A DNA stretch of 64,000 nt from Paludibacteraceae bacterium (GTDB lineage Bacteria > Bacteroidota > Bacteroidia > Bacteroidales > Paludibacteraceae). The stretch spans positions 1 to 64,000 of the forward strand of contig JAFZPM010000022.1 in NCBI GenBank assembly GCA_017550335.1, written 5' to 3'. Numbering within the stretch: the stretch's first letter is position 1; each line of letters begins with the position of its first letter. Shown in pieces: positions 6,624 to 15,415 of this stretch. The translations under genes and the position numbers were made by a program. The notes beneath the pieces were generated by a model. That model did no database searches and was not told where the DNA came from. It was given only the letters and a program-made list of their open reading frames with translations.

Positions 6624-9425
6624 ATGAATCAGAATCCGGAACAGATAGCACGTGATAAGATTGACTCTCTGCTTGAACAAGCAGGGTGGAAAATCCAGTC
6701 AAAAAATAAAATAGACTTTTCGGCAGGCCTTGGTGTGGCTATACGTGAGTACCAAACTGACGAAGGACCTGCTGATTATGTGTTGTTTGTCAATCGGAAA
6801 CCTGTTGGCGTCATTGAGGCGAAACGAGAGGAAGAAGGGGTAAATCTCACGGTCGTGGAGGAACAATCCGTGCGTTATGCTAATGCCAAGCTGAAGTACT
6901 TGAACAACGAGCCATTGAAGTATATCTATGAAACGACTGGAACGTTAACTCGTTTCACTGATTATAGTGATCCCAAACCGCGTAGTCGTACTGTCTTTGC
7001 TTTTCATAAACCAGAGACTTTTGCTGAGTGGATTCGCATTGGACGAAGTTTGAGAAATCGTTTGCAAGATTTCCCCGATTTGGACACTTCCGGCTTGCGT
7101 CCCGCACAGGTAAGGGCTGTTGTGAACTTGGAAGAATCGTTCAAAAACAATCGTCCTCGTGCGCTGATCCAAATGGCTACAGGTGCAGGAAAGACTTTTA
7201 CGGCTATCACATTCATATATCGATTGCTAAAGTTCGCCAAGGCTAAACGAATATTGTTCCTCGTGGATACCCGTAATTTGGGCGAACAGGCGGAACAGGA
7301 ATTTATGAACTTCCGTCCGAACGATGATAACCGTAAATTCACCGAGTTGTATAATGTACAGCGACTCTCTTCGAGTTATATCGCGAATGACAGCCAGGTG
7401 TGTATCTCTACCATACAACGATTGTATTCGATATTGAAAGGCGAAGAACTTGATGAGAATGCTGAAAACGACAACCCGAACGAATCAACATGGTTGCAGC
7501 AAAAAACCAAGGAGCAACAAGCTATTCCAGTAGAGTACACGGAGAAAGTGCCTATTGAACAGTTCGATTTTGTGGTGATTGACGAGTGCCACCGTAGTAT
7601 ATACAATCTATGGAAGCAGGTGCTCGACTATTTTGATGCCTTCCTTGTAGGTTTGACCGCTACGCCTGATAAGCGAACCTTTGGTTTCTTTAGTGAGAAT
7701 GTAGTAAGCGAATATACCTACGAGCAATCGGTAGTGGATGGAGTAAATGTGCCTTACGACGTTTATTCCATTGAGACGGAGATCTCAAAAAACGGTGCTC
7801 TCATAAAGGCGGGTTGGCACATTGATTATCGCAACAAGACGACACGAAAGACCCGTTGGCAACAGGTTGACGAAGATGTTGAGTATAAAAAGAACGATTT
7901 GGACAAGTCGGTGGTAAACACAAGCCAAATACGCACTGTCATACGTCAGTTTCGGAAAGCATTGGTGGAAGAGATATTCCCGAACCGTTATGATGAAAAC
8001 GGACAATATGAGGTGCCTAAAACGCTTATCTTCGCAAAGACCGACAGCCATGCCGACGACATTATAAAGATTGTTCGTGAGGAGTTTGACGAGGGCAATG
8101 ACTTCTGTAAAAAAGTAACTTATAAGATCGACGAAGATCCGAAGTCGGTGCTGAACCGTTTCCGTAACCAATATTATCCGCGCATTGCCGTAACGGTTGA
8201 TATGATTGCTACGGGTACTGATGTGAAGCCTCTCGAAGTGCTTCTGTTTATGCGTGATGTACGCAGTGCCAATTATTTCGAGCAGATGAAGGGGCGTGGT
8301 ACGCGTACTATCAGTAGCGACTCGTTGCAGTTGGTGAGCCGGACGGCAGTGGCAAAGACTCACTTCGTAATTGTTGATGCGGTGGGTGTCACACAGACAA
8401 AGAAAACTGATAGTCGTCCGCTTGAACGCAAACCTACGGTCTCTCTGAAAGACCTCTTGGGCGCTGTGACGATGGGTGTCGTCGAAGAGGATTTATTCAC
8501 TTCGTTGGCCAACCGTTTGATTCGTCTCAATAAAGAAGTTACTGAGAAGGAGAAGGAGCGGATAGAATTCTTATCGAAAGGTAAGACGTTGGGGCAAATG
8601 AGTGCGGAGTTGTTGGCTGCATTCGATCCTGATAGGATTGAGGAAGAGGTGCAGAAAGAATTGCAGCATACTCCTTCGTCAGAGATTTCTCCGGCGGTTG
8701 AGGAGGAAATCCGTCAGAAAGTACAGACTCATCTGGCTGATGTCGCCAGCGCCACATTTAATGGAGAACTGAACGGGTATATTGCCACGGTTCGTACGCT
8801 ACATGATCAAAAGATTGATTCGGTCAACATTGATAGGGTGACCTTGAGTGCCTTCAACAGCTTCACGGTGGAGAAAGCGCAGGAGACGGTGAAATCGTTT
8901 GCTGAGTATCTTGAAATGCACAAGGAGGAGATTTTGGCGTTGAGCATCTTCTACAATCAACCGTATAATCGTCGTAACGTCACATTACAGATGGTGCGTG
9001 AACTGCTTGAGAAGTTGAAACAAGACAAGCCTCTGTTGGCACCTACGTATGTATGGGACGCTTATTGCGCCATAGAGAATGTTAAGGCGGCGCAGCCCAA
9101 GTCTGAGCTGACAGCACTTATTTCGCTGGTGCGCCACGCCTGTGGAATTGATGAGAATTTGATAGCTTTCGACAGCACCATAGAAAAGAATTTCAACACA
9201 TGGCTTTTCCGTCAGCACACAGGAAATCGCAACCGTTTTACCTCCGAGCAGATAGAATGGCTACGAATGATAAAGGATCACATCGTTAGCAGTTATCATC
9301 TTGACCTTGATGATTTGGACTATACGCCCTTCGACGCACAAGGAGGCCGTGGCAAGATGTACCAGTTGTTTGGTGATGAGATGACGACGATTATTGACGA
9401 ACTGAACGAAGTTTTAGTAGCATAA
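6624..9425 (+). CDS. hsdR: Type I restriction enzyme, R (endonuclease/translocase) subunit
   Basis: The motor and nuclease subunit of a type I restriction-modification complex, 933 residues. The N-terminal nuclease has D51 and the E65-x-K67 motif (VGVIEAKRE). The SF2 helicase motor has Walker A (MATGAGKT, about 185-192), the DEAD-box variant DECH (about 320) and motif III (GLTATP, about 346). A C-terminal helical region would contact the methylase core. With HsdM and HsdS it cuts DNA that lacks the host methylation pattern. It is the first gene of the island and starts 62 nt after a -7 box. Its last 14 codons recur after the next gene (see the direct repeat), an unusual arrangement. The length is normal for the family. 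Confidence 0.95.
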   Translation: MNQNPEQIARDKIDSLLEQAGWKIQSKNKIDFSAGLGVAIREYQTDEGPADYVLFVNRKPVGVIEAKREEEGVNLTVVEEQSVRYANAKLKYLNNEPLKYIYETTGTLTRFTDYSDPKPRSRTVFAFHKPETFAEWIRIGRSLRNRLQDFPDLDTSGLRPAQVRAVVNLEESFKNNRPRALIQMATGAGKTFTAITFIYRLLKFAKAKRILFLVDTRNLGEQAEQEFMNFRPNDDNRKFTELYNVQRLSSSYIANDSQVCISTIQRLYSILKGEELDENAENDNPNESTWLQQKTKEQQAIPVEYTEKVPIEQFDFVVIDECHRSIYNLWKQVLDYFDAFLVGLTATPDKRTFGFFSENVVSEYTYEQSVVDGVNVPYDVYSIETEISKNGALIKAGWHIDYRNKTTRKTRWQQVDEDVEYKKNDLDKSVVNTSQIRTVIRQFRKALVEEIFPNRYDENGQYEVPKTLIFAKTDSHADDIIKIVREEFDEGNDFCKKVTYKIDEDPKSVLNRFRNQYYPRIAVTVDMIATGTDVKPLEVLLFMRDVRSANYFEQMKGRGTRTISSDSLQLVSRTAVAKTHFVIVDAVGVTQTKKTDSRPLERKPTVSLKDLLGAVTMGVVEEDLFTSLANRLIRLNKEVTEKEKERIEFLSKGKTLGQMSAELLAAFDPDRIEEEVQKELQHTPSSEISPAVEEEIRQKVQTHLADVASATFNGELNGYIATVRTLHDQKIDSVNIDRVTLSAFNSFTVEKAQETVKSFAEYLEMHKEEILALSIFYNQPYNRRNVTLQMVRELLEKLKQDKPLLAPTYVWDAYCAIENVKAAQPKSELTALISLVRHACGIDENLIAFDSTIEKNFNTWLFRQHTGNRNRFTSEQIEWLRMIKDHIVSSYHLDLDDLDYTPFDAQGGRGKMYQLFGDEMTTIIDELNEVLVA
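9381..9425 (+). repeat. Direct repeat, copy 1 (3' end of hsdR)
   Basis: Forty-five bases covering the last codons and stop of hsdR (residues MTTIIDELNEVLVA). An imperfect copy lies at 10460-10501 after the nuclease gene. The core from TTGACGAACTGAA to TTAGTAGCAT has three mismatches in about 33 nt. Confidence 0.8.
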
Positions 9426-9432
9426 TTTGGAA

Positions 9433-10473
9433 ATGGTTAATACAGATACGGATTTGACAAAAAACACCAATTACGATAGGCTGGTTTCCGACATTGGAAC
9501 CTTGTTGAATAATGGTCGTAGGCAAATGGCTGTTGCGGTAAATACTGCAATGGTTCAAACCTATTGGAATATTGGTAAGTATATTGTTGAATTTGAACAA
9601 AAAGGCAACGAACGTGCTGAATATGGTTCAGACCTTATCAATCGCTTATCTCGTGACCTGACAGAGCGATATGGAAAAGGATTCAGTAAAAGTAATTTGC
9701 TGTATATCAGAAAGCTTTATTTTGTTTTTCAAAAAAGTGAGACACTGTCTCACCTTTTGACATGGAGCCATTATTTTGAAATACTGAAGAAAGATGATCC
9801 TTTGGAAATCAACTTCTATGTGAAGCAGTGTGAGATAGAAGGTTGGAGTGTACGCGAATTAAAACGGCAGATGCAAAGTATGCTGTTTCATAGATTGGCG
9901 TTAAGCAAAGACAAGGAGCAGGTATTGAAATTGTCACAAGAAGGACAACAAGTTCAAAAACCCGAAGACATTCTTCGTGACCCGTATGTTTTTGATTTTG
10001 TGGGATTGCCGGAAAAATACAATTATACGGAGAAAGATTTGGAAGATGGGCTGTTGGAGCAGTTTGAGATGTTCTTATTGGAACTGGGTAGGGGATTCGC
10101 TTTTATCGGTCGCCAGCAGCGCATAAGTTTGGCTGGAAGGCATTATTATGTGGATTTGGTGTTCTATCACCGTATTTTGAAATGTTTTGTGCTTATCGAT
10201 TTAAAGCGAGGCACAATACAACACGAAGATATTGGGCAGATGAATCTTTATATCAACTATTATAAGTCGGAGATGAACGTAGAAGGCGACAATCCGCCAA
10301 TAGGTATTGTTTTGGGAGCCGATGCCGACAAACTCACCATGCAATATGCATTGGAAGGCATTTCAAACCAACTATTTGCAGCGAAATACCAACTCTACTT
10401 GCCAAGCAGGGAAGAATTGCAAAGTCAGTTGGATAGGATTATCCGCAAACAGGAGAAAAATGACGATATTTGA
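9433..10473 (+). CDS. YhcG/DUF1016-family PD-(D/E)XK nuclease
   Basis: A protein of 346 residues, likely a DNA nuclease of the DUF1016 (YhcG) family. The N-terminal half (WNIGKYIVEFEQ, GSDLINRLSRDL, FSKSNLLYIRKLY) is the DUF1016_N domain. The C-terminal half carries the PD-(D/E)XK fold, with YYVDLVFYHRILKCFVLIDLK giving the D...(D/E)xK core (D of VDLVFYH, then D and K of IDLKRG) and IGQMNLYINYY completing it. ATG 9433 is preferred; an in-frame TTG at 9427 is possible. It begins 7 nt after hsdR and is bracketed by duplicated hsdR ends, so it looks like an insertion into an older hsdR-hsdS/M operon. DUF1016 genes are often found beside type I R-M genes. The exact role is unknown. Confidence 0.85.
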   Translation: MVNTDTDLTKNTNYDRLVSDIGTLLNNGRRQMAVAVNTAMVQTYWNIGKYIVEFEQKGNERAEYGSDLINRLSRDLTERYGKGFSKSNLLYIRKLYFVFQKSETLSHLLTWSHYFEILKKDDPLEINFYVKQCEIEGWSVRELKRQMQSMLFHRLALSKDKEQVLKLSQEGQQVQKPEDILRDPYVFDFVGLPEKYNYTEKDLEDGLLEQFEMFLLELGRGFAFIGRQQRISLAGRHYYVDLVFYHRILKCFVLIDLKRGTIQHEDIGQMNLYINYYKSEMNVEGDNPPIGIVLGADADKLTMQYALEGISNQLFAAKYQLYLPSREELQSQLDRIIRKQEKNDDI

Positions 10474-10501
10474 CGAACTGAATGAAGTGTTAGTAGCATG
10501 A
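10460..10501 (+). repeat. Direct repeat, copy 2 (displaced hsdR 3' end)
   Basis: Forty-two bases that still encode an in-frame copy of the HsdR C-terminus (MTIFDELNEVLVA, stop TGA at 10499-10501). They overlap the last codons of the nuclease gene in another frame. Compare copy 1 at 9381-9425. Confidence 0.8.
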
Positions 10502-10527
10502 GTACATTACCAGATAAATATCCACAT

Positions 10528-10601
10528 AATTGTGCAACCACTGGTTGCACAATTACAAGGAAGTGATTATCAGATAATTGGTTTACGCAGCCGGTGGCTG
10601 C
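10528..10601. repeat. Two tandem hairpin units upstream of the unknown gene
   Basis: Unit 1 is a perfect 12-bp inverted repeat, AATTGTGCAACC/GGTTGCACAATT, around a 3-nt loop (10528-10554). Unit 2 is GCAGCC/GGCTGC around GGT (10587-10601), followed by eight A residues. Each is preceded by a related word (ACCAGATAA, ATCAGATAA). They fill the gap between the nuclease gene and the next start codon and could be REP-like elements or an mRNA structure. Confidence 0.6.
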
Positions 10602-10616
10602 AAAAAAAATATAAAT

Positions 10617-11594
10617 ATGGAGAAAGGTTACACTTTGAAGTTGACAATATATCAAATTGTCATTAAGAAAACGGCAAGTAAAGACTATGTTACTTATAAA
10701 GATTTGTTGAAAGATATTACTTCTGAAACAGATAAAAACGCTGCCTTTAGCAAGTTTAATAGTCTGTTTATAAAGTCTTTTAACGATAAGTTTATAAAAA
10801 ACAGGGAGGAAACAAAAGCAATTGCAGTTCAATCTGTTAATTCAATGCCACAAATGAATATTATAGATGGTATGTTGGTTGGCGGACTTACAGGAGTAGA
10901 GCAAGATGTTTATAAATCTTCCAGTTCAAAGTCTATTGGTAAGTCTATTTCGGATGATGAAGTATCTACACTACCATACTATTTTAAGTTATGGATGCCG
11001 TATGATTCAAGCCATGGTGTTTTGATGGTTCAGAGTTATACAGAAGTTGGTGTGGTTTCTCTGATAGATCAGAAGATAAAATCTTTTATCAGAGGTTATT
11101 GTTATTCAATTGCCACAACTAAGCACGTCCCGAAAGAATATAAGGAAAATTTTAAGAAAAAAAGTATAGTCCAAAATTTGACATTATCAAAAACCAAGAT
11201 GAGTGAGAGTGCAAGAGGTGCATTGAATCAATTATTTGCGTCATTCGAAGGACTGAAGGTTGAAATAAAAATATCAGGATTCAATATCCCAATAGATAAA
11301 TTTTGGGAGCAGGTGGATAAGAATAAGCCTATAGATGCCGATTTGTCGTCTTTTGAGATGAATACTGAGGAAAATGATTATGATGTAATTGCAACATATA
11401 AAGATGAATCAGGACGGCAATCGCAAGCGCGTTTGTCTAGAAATCTTGATATTCTGCCAAATATAATTTTGCCAGAGAGTTTGAAAGAAAACGGCAAACA
11501 ATGTCCTGATTATGGGAAAATAAGGGAGCATACAGATGCAATCTTAGAGAAGATAAAAAAAGAAATAGGATATACACCAAATGATGTGGACTAA
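10617..11594 (+). CDS. Unknown soluble protein in the type I R-M operon (cassette gene 1)
   Basis: A 325-residue protein that I do not recognise. ATG 10617 is chosen because it is the first start after the hairpin units; an upstream in-frame start at 10578 would encode the hairpin. No signal peptide or membrane segment is seen. It is lysine-rich and mixed alpha/beta, with a glycine-containing loop (DGMLVGGLTG, about 78-88), a central hydrophobic strand (GVLMVQSYTEVGVVSLI) and a C-terminal helix (ILEKIKKEIG). It is clearly more AT-rich than hsdR or hsdM. Its stop codon overlaps the start of the 4-TM gene by 14 nt, which in turn overlaps hsdS by 4 nt, so the three should be translated together. 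The context suggests a defence-related accessory of the R-M system. A sensor for the membrane protein is only an inference. Confidence 0.8.
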   Translation: MEKGYTLKLTIYQIVIKKTASKDYVTYKDLLKDITSETDKNAAFSKFNSLFIKSFNDKFIKNREETKAIAVQSVNSMPQMNIIDGMLVGGLTGVEQDVYKSSSSKSIGKSISDDEVSTLPYYFKLWMPYDSSHGVLMVQSYTEVGVVSLIDQKIKSFIRGYCYSIATTKHVPKEYKENFKKKSIVQNLTLSKTKMSESARGALNQLFASFEGLKVEIKISGFNIPIDKFWEQVDKNKPIDADLSSFEMNTEENDYDVIATYKDESGRQSQARLSRNLDILPNIILPESLKENGKQCPDYGKIREHTDAILEKIKKEIGYTPNDVD

Positions 11595-12174
11595 AATAAG
11601 AATATTAGAAATTAGAAAGGAGGCGTTTGAATCATTAAAATACAAAGATGATAACGCTCGTGAGGAAAGCAAAACATACGTGCTTTATATGTATGTCTTG
11701 CCATTGCTCGTATGTACATTATTACTTGTTGCAGGTATTTTTATAACTAATGATATAGCCACGTATTTAATAACCAGCATTAGCATTTTTGCTGGGTTGT
11801 TTTTCGGATTGTTATTTATCGTAACAGAACGGTACAATGCGAAAAAAGAACAATTGAAGGATGACAAAAATGAAGAAGCAAGAAACTATCTGATTCGTTA
11901 TAGGAATTTTTCAAAATTTTTAATACGTCAAATATCATATACCATAGTTTTAGCCATAGTGCTTTTTTCTCTAATGGCACTAATATATTTTTCGCCACAA
12001 GTCCCGCAACTTAATCTATGGGGATATGGAGAATTAGTCCGTACAATTTGTAAATACATTTTTAATGGCATCATTTACTACTGGGGATGCCAATTCTTGA
12101 TTTTCATAATTGTCATTTTAGGAAACACCTACGTAATGTTATCGGACGACATTAACAACAAAAACACAAAATGA
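11581..12174 (+). CDS. Unknown four-helix membrane protein in the type I R-M operon (cassette gene 2)
   Basis: A 197-residue protein with about four predicted membrane helices (residues 33-55, 58-80, 112-136, 160-187). A charged linker of about 30 residues lies between helices 2 and 3 (ERYNAKKEQLKDDKNEEARN), and a basic N-terminus precedes helix 1. ATG 11581 or 11584 may be used. The gene overlaps cassette gene 1 by 14 nt and hsdS by 4 nt (ATGA), and is AT-rich like its partner. Four-helix membrane proteins paired with a soluble protein are known as effectors in several anti-phage systems (for example KwaA/KwaB), but I see no direct family match here and gene order differs. It is probably an inner-membrane protein. 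Confidence 0.8.
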   Translation: MMWTKIRILEIRKEAFESLKYKDDNAREESKTYVLYMYVLPLLVCTLLLVAGIFITNDIATYLITSISIFAGLFFGLLFIVTERYNAKKEQLKDDKNEEARNYLIRYRNFSKFLIRQISYTIVLAIVLFSLMALIYFSPQVPQLNLWGYGELVRTICKYIFNGIIYYWGCQFLIFIIVILGNTYVMLSDDINNKNTK

Positions 12175-13301
12175 AATACCCAACATATAAATTAGGAGAC
12201 ATACTATCCTACGAACAGCCGACGAATTATATCGTTGAATCCACAGAATATGATGGTTCATATCCTACACCTGTTCTTACGGCAGGAAAATCATTCATTT
12301 TGGGTTACACGAATGAGACGAAAGGTGTGTACGACAAACTGCCTGTAATCATATTTGATGATTTTACAACGGCTTCGCAATTTGTGGATTTCAAGTTTAA
12401 GGTAAAATCTTCTGCAATGAAGATTTTGTCTTGCAATGAAGAAATTGCAGATATAAAGTATATGTATTATTTGATGCAAATAACACATATACAAAGCGAT
12501 ACACACAAACGGTATTGGATTTCTGATTATTCAAAAATTCCAGTATCCCTTCCCCCACTAACCACCCAGCGCACCATAGTCTCCCGCATAGAATCCCTCT
12601 TCGCCGAACTCGACAAGGCCGAGGAGCACCTGCGCACTGCACAGCAACAACTGAAAATCTACAGGCAGGCTGTGCTAAACCATTGGCTGAATAACGAGGA
12701 TGGGAAATGGGAGATGGTTAAGTTGGGAGATGTGGCAGAGGTAAATACTGGTGCAACACCCAAAAGAGGTATTAAGGATTATTGGGAAAATGGGAATATA
12801 CCTTGGATAACAAGTGGAGAAGTTAATAATGTGTATATTACAAAGGCAACAGAATTCATTACTGCAAAGGCGATAAAAGAAACAAATTGTAAAATAATAA
12901 CTAAAGGTTCTTTGGTTATTGCTATGTATGGAGAGGGAAAAACAAGGGGGAAATGTGCGGAATTATTAATTGATGCTGCAACAAATCAAGCGCTGGCGTC
13001 CATAACGTTTAATAGTTCAAGAGTATATAAGTCTTATGCGAAATGTTTTTTTGAGAGGAATTATCAAAACATAAGAATGCTGTCCAGTGGAGGGGTTCAG
13101 ACTAATCTGAATTTGTCGATTATAAAGAATACCATATTACCTCTTCCCCCGCTTCCCGAGCAACAGCGCATAGTAAAAGAGATAGAATCTCGCCTATCTC
13201 AAACCGAAGCAGCAGAGGCTCGTATTGCCGAATCGTTACAACAGACCGAGGCGTTGAGGCAAAGCATTCTGAAGAAGGCGTTTAGTGGGGAATTGATATA
13301 A
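12171..13301 (+). CDS. hsdS: Type I restriction enzyme, S (specificity) subunit
   Basis: A 376-residue DNA-recognition subunit of the type I complex. It has two target-recognition domains (about residues 1-123 and 180-323), each followed by a conserved spacer helix: LPPLTTQRTIVSRIESLF (about 124-141) and LPPLPEQQRIVKEIESRL (about 324-341). The protein ends KKAFSGELI, typical of the family. It therefore should recognise a bipartite DNA site. Both recognition domains are AT-rich whereas the conserved helices are GC-rich, with sharp edges near 12541 and 13141. This fits domain exchange between specificity genes. The start overlaps the 4-TM gene (ATGA). No second hsdS or inverted copy is present in the window. 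Confidence 0.94.
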   Translation: MKYPTYKLGDILSYEQPTNYIVESTEYDGSYPTPVLTAGKSFILGYTNETKGVYDKLPVIIFDDFTTASQFVDFKFKVKSSAMKILSCNEEIADIKYMYYLMQITHIQSDTHKRYWISDYSKIPVSLPPLTTQRTIVSRIESLFAELDKAEEHLRTAQQQLKIYRQAVLNHWLNNEDGKWEMVKLGDVAEVNTGATPKRGIKDYWENGNIPWITSGEVNNVYITKATEFITAKAIKETNCKIITKGSLVIAMYGEGKTRGKCAELLIDAATNQALASITFNSSRVYKSYAKCFFERNYQNIRMLSSGGVQTNLNLSIIKNTILPLPPLPEQQRIVKEIESRLSQTEAAEARIAESLQQTEALRQSILKKAFSGELI

Positions 13302-13324
13302 TAACAGTCAAACATTCATCTACA

Positions 13325-14830
13325 ATGACAGAATCAACAATAATTTCAAAAATCTGGAATATGGCCAACGTCCTTCGTGACGATGGTGTGAGTTATGGTG
13401 ACTATTTGGAGCAAATCACCTATCTGCTCTTCTTGAAGATGGCAGACGAGATGAACCGTCCTCCATACAACAAGGGATTGAAGTTCCCGCACCTAAAGGA
13501 TGCTGAGGGCAAGGAAATACCCGATGGTGAAATGTGTGACTGGGAGACGCTCACAAGCAAGCGAGGTGCCGAGCTGGAGGCCTACTATGTGCAGATGCTT
13601 CGCAGCCTTGGCACGGAGAAAGGTATGCTCGGACAGATTTACACCAAGAGCCAGAACAAGATACAAGACCCTGCCAAGCTGCTTCGTGTGATCGAGATGA
13701 TCAACCGTGAAAACTGGTCGCTGATGGGCTCCGATGTGAAGGGCAAGATTTATGAAGGCCTGCTCGAAAAGAATGCCGAAGATACCAAAAGCGGTGCAGG
13801 ACAATATTTTACGCCCCGTGCGCTGATCCGCGCAATGGTGGAATGCGTTCGTCCGAAGCCCGAAAAGACCATCATCGACCCTGCCTGCGGAACGGGTGGT
13901 TTCTTCCTTGCGTCATACGACCATATTGCAGCCCAGCCATTGAATAAGGATCAAAAGTTGTTCTTAAAGAAAAAGACCTTCTTCGGCAACGAGATTGTGG
14001 CTAACACGCGTCGCCTTTGCCTGATGAACCTTTATCTGCACAACATCGGGGAACTCGATAGCGAGGACTTCATTTCGCCTAACGATGCCCTTGTGTCCGA
14101 CTCGGGCAACCGATACGACTATGTGCTCACCAATCCACCTTTCGGCAAGAAGAGCAGTATCACCATCACCAACGAGGATGGCGAAGTGGAGAAGGAGGAT
14201 TTGAGCTACAACCGCCAGGATTTTTGGGAAACCACTTCCAATAAGCAGTTGAATTTCCTTCAGCATATCAAGACCTTGCTGAAAGTAACAGGACAGGCGG
14301 CTGTCGTTCTGCCCGACAATGTGCTTTTTGAAGGCGGTGCAGGCGAGGAGATCCGTAAACAACTGATGAAAACCACCGAACTGCATACCATCCTTCGCTT
14401 GCCTACAGGTATTTTCTATGCCAACGGTGTGAAGGCAAATGTGTTATTCTTCGACAATCGCCCTGCGAGCAAGGAGGTGCAGACCAAGGAAGTATGGTTC
14501 TATGACTATCGAACCAATATTCATCATACACTGAAGAAGTCTCCGCTCACATTCGACGATTTAGCAGATTTTATTCAGTGCTACCATCCCGAGAACCGAA
14601 ATGTGCGTACGGAAACGTGGAGCGAGGAAAATCCAGAAGGACGTTGGCGTAAGTTCACCTACGATGAAATCATTGCCCGTGACAAAACCAACCTCGATAT
14701 TTTTTGGATTAAGGATAAGAGTCTTACCGACCTTGATAACTTGCCTGAACCTGATGAGATCGCAGCTGAAATAATCGCAAACATGGAAGAGGGGATTGCT
14801 TGCTTCCGAAAGGTGTTGGAGGGTATTTAA
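13325..14830 (+). CDS. hsdM: Type I restriction enzyme, M (adenine methyltransferase) subunit
   Basis: A 501-residue N6-adenine DNA methyltransferase that protects host DNA and forms the M2S core with HsdS. The N-terminal helical domain (WNMANVLRDDGVSYGDYLEQITYL) is typical. The S-adenosylmethionine motif DPACGTGGF is at about 185-193 and the catalytic motif IV NPPFG at about 270-274. An AGQYFTPRALI segment (about 158-168) precedes motif I. It lies 23 nt after hsdS and is the last gene of the operon. Length is normal and no key residue is missing. Confidence 0.96.
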   Translation: MTESTIISKIWNMANVLRDDGVSYGDYLEQITYLLFLKMADEMNRPPYNKGLKFPHLKDAEGKEIPDGEMCDWETLTSKRGAELEAYYVQMLRSLGTEKGMLGQIYTKSQNKIQDPAKLLRVIEMINRENWSLMGSDVKGKIYEGLLEKNAEDTKSGAGQYFTPRALIRAMVECVRPKPEKTIIDPACGTGGFFLASYDHIAAQPLNKDQKLFLKKKTFFGNEIVANTRRLCLMNLYLHNIGELDSEDFISPNDALVSDSGNRYDYVLTNPPFGKKSSITITNEDGEVEKEDLSYNRQDFWETTSNKQLNFLQHIKTLLKVTGQAAVVLPDNVLFEGGAGEEIRKQLMKTTELHTILRLPTGIFYANGVKANVLFFDNRPASKEVQTKEVWFYDYRTNIHHTLKKSPLTFDDLADFIQCYHPENRNVRTETWSEENPEGRWRKFTYDEIIARDKTNLDIFWIKDKSLTDLDNLPEPDEIAAEIIANMEEGIACFRKVLEGI

Positions 14831-14851
14831 CGCCCATGATCTATTGATTCA

Positions 14852-14888
14852 CAAAAAAACAGCGGAACAATCATGCTCCGCCGTTTTT
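14852..14888. terminator. Bidirectional terminator between hsdM and pyrI
   Basis: The stem ACAGCGGA/TCCGCCGT (one mismatch) has a T run on the plus side and an A run on the other side, so it can end both the hsd and the convergent pyr transcript. Confidence 0.85.
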
Positions 14889-14928
14889 GTTATTATGCCA
14901 ACCGATGACGCATCCGTGCGTCCTGGGC

Positions 14929-15405
14929 TTACAATATCTCCAACTCCTCCGCCTGTGCGATGCGTTCGCAGTAGAAGCATTTGAGGAGCGCCTTGCTCTT
15001 GTCGATGGTCCTGAATTTGGAGAGCATAGGCTCGTTGTTGGTGATGCACTTCGGGTTGCGGCATTTGGCCGTGCCGATGATCTCGTCAGGCAATTGCAGC
15101 ACCATCTTCTTGCTCACCTCGTAGTCCTTGATGATGTTGATCTTCGCGGATGGGGCGGTGATGGCGATCTTGTTCACCTCCGCCTGGGTGAAGTATTTGT
15201 CGGCCACCTTGATGATGGCTTTCTTCCCGAGGCGCTTGCTCTCCAGGTTGTAGCCGAAGGTGACTTGGTTCGGAAGGTGCTCCAAGCCGAGGATGGAGAT
15301 GACCTTGAACAATTTCTCCGATGGTATGTGGTCGATGACGGTCCCGTTCTTCAGGGCGGCGACCTTCAACTCTTTTGTTCCTTTCTCTTTTTCCATGTTG
15401 CTCAT
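14929..15405 (-). CDS. pyrI: Aspartate carbamoyltransferase regulatory chain
   Basis: A 158-residue zinc-binding regulatory subunit that couples nucleotide binding to the catalytic PyrB trimers in pyrimidine synthesis. The N-terminal allosteric domain (LKVAALKNGTVIDHIPS, then LGLEHLPNQVT) is typical. The zinc site is Cys115, Cys120, Cys143 and Cys146 (CRNPKC and CFYC). It starts 10 nt after pyrB, so the two are one operon. Start codons at 15405 (MSN) and 15396 (MEK) are both possible. Confidence 0.96.
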   Translation of the reverse strand: MSNMEKEKGTKELKVAALKNGTVIDHIPSEKLFKVISILGLEHLPNQVTFGYNLESKRLGKKAIIKVADKYFTQAEVNKIAITAPSAKINIIKDYEVSKKMVLQLPDEIIGTAKCRNPKCITNNEPMLSKFRTIDKSKALLKCFYCERIAQAEELEIL

Positions 15406-15415
15406 TATTGAATGA

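Noticed and set aside
10307..10501. A 64-codon ORF ending in the HsdR-like tail
   Set aside because: It runs in another frame through the end of the nuclease gene. Only the last 14 codons are meaningful, as the displaced hsdR tail.
12171..13301. Invertible hsdS (phase-variable) locus
   Set aside because: Only one hsdS is present, with no inverted repeats or recombinase beside it. xerC at 45471 is the housekeeping type and 32 kb away.
14887..15411. Plus-strand ORF (174 codons) over pyrI
   Set aside because: Shadow of pyrI, whose zinc motif and family match are clear.
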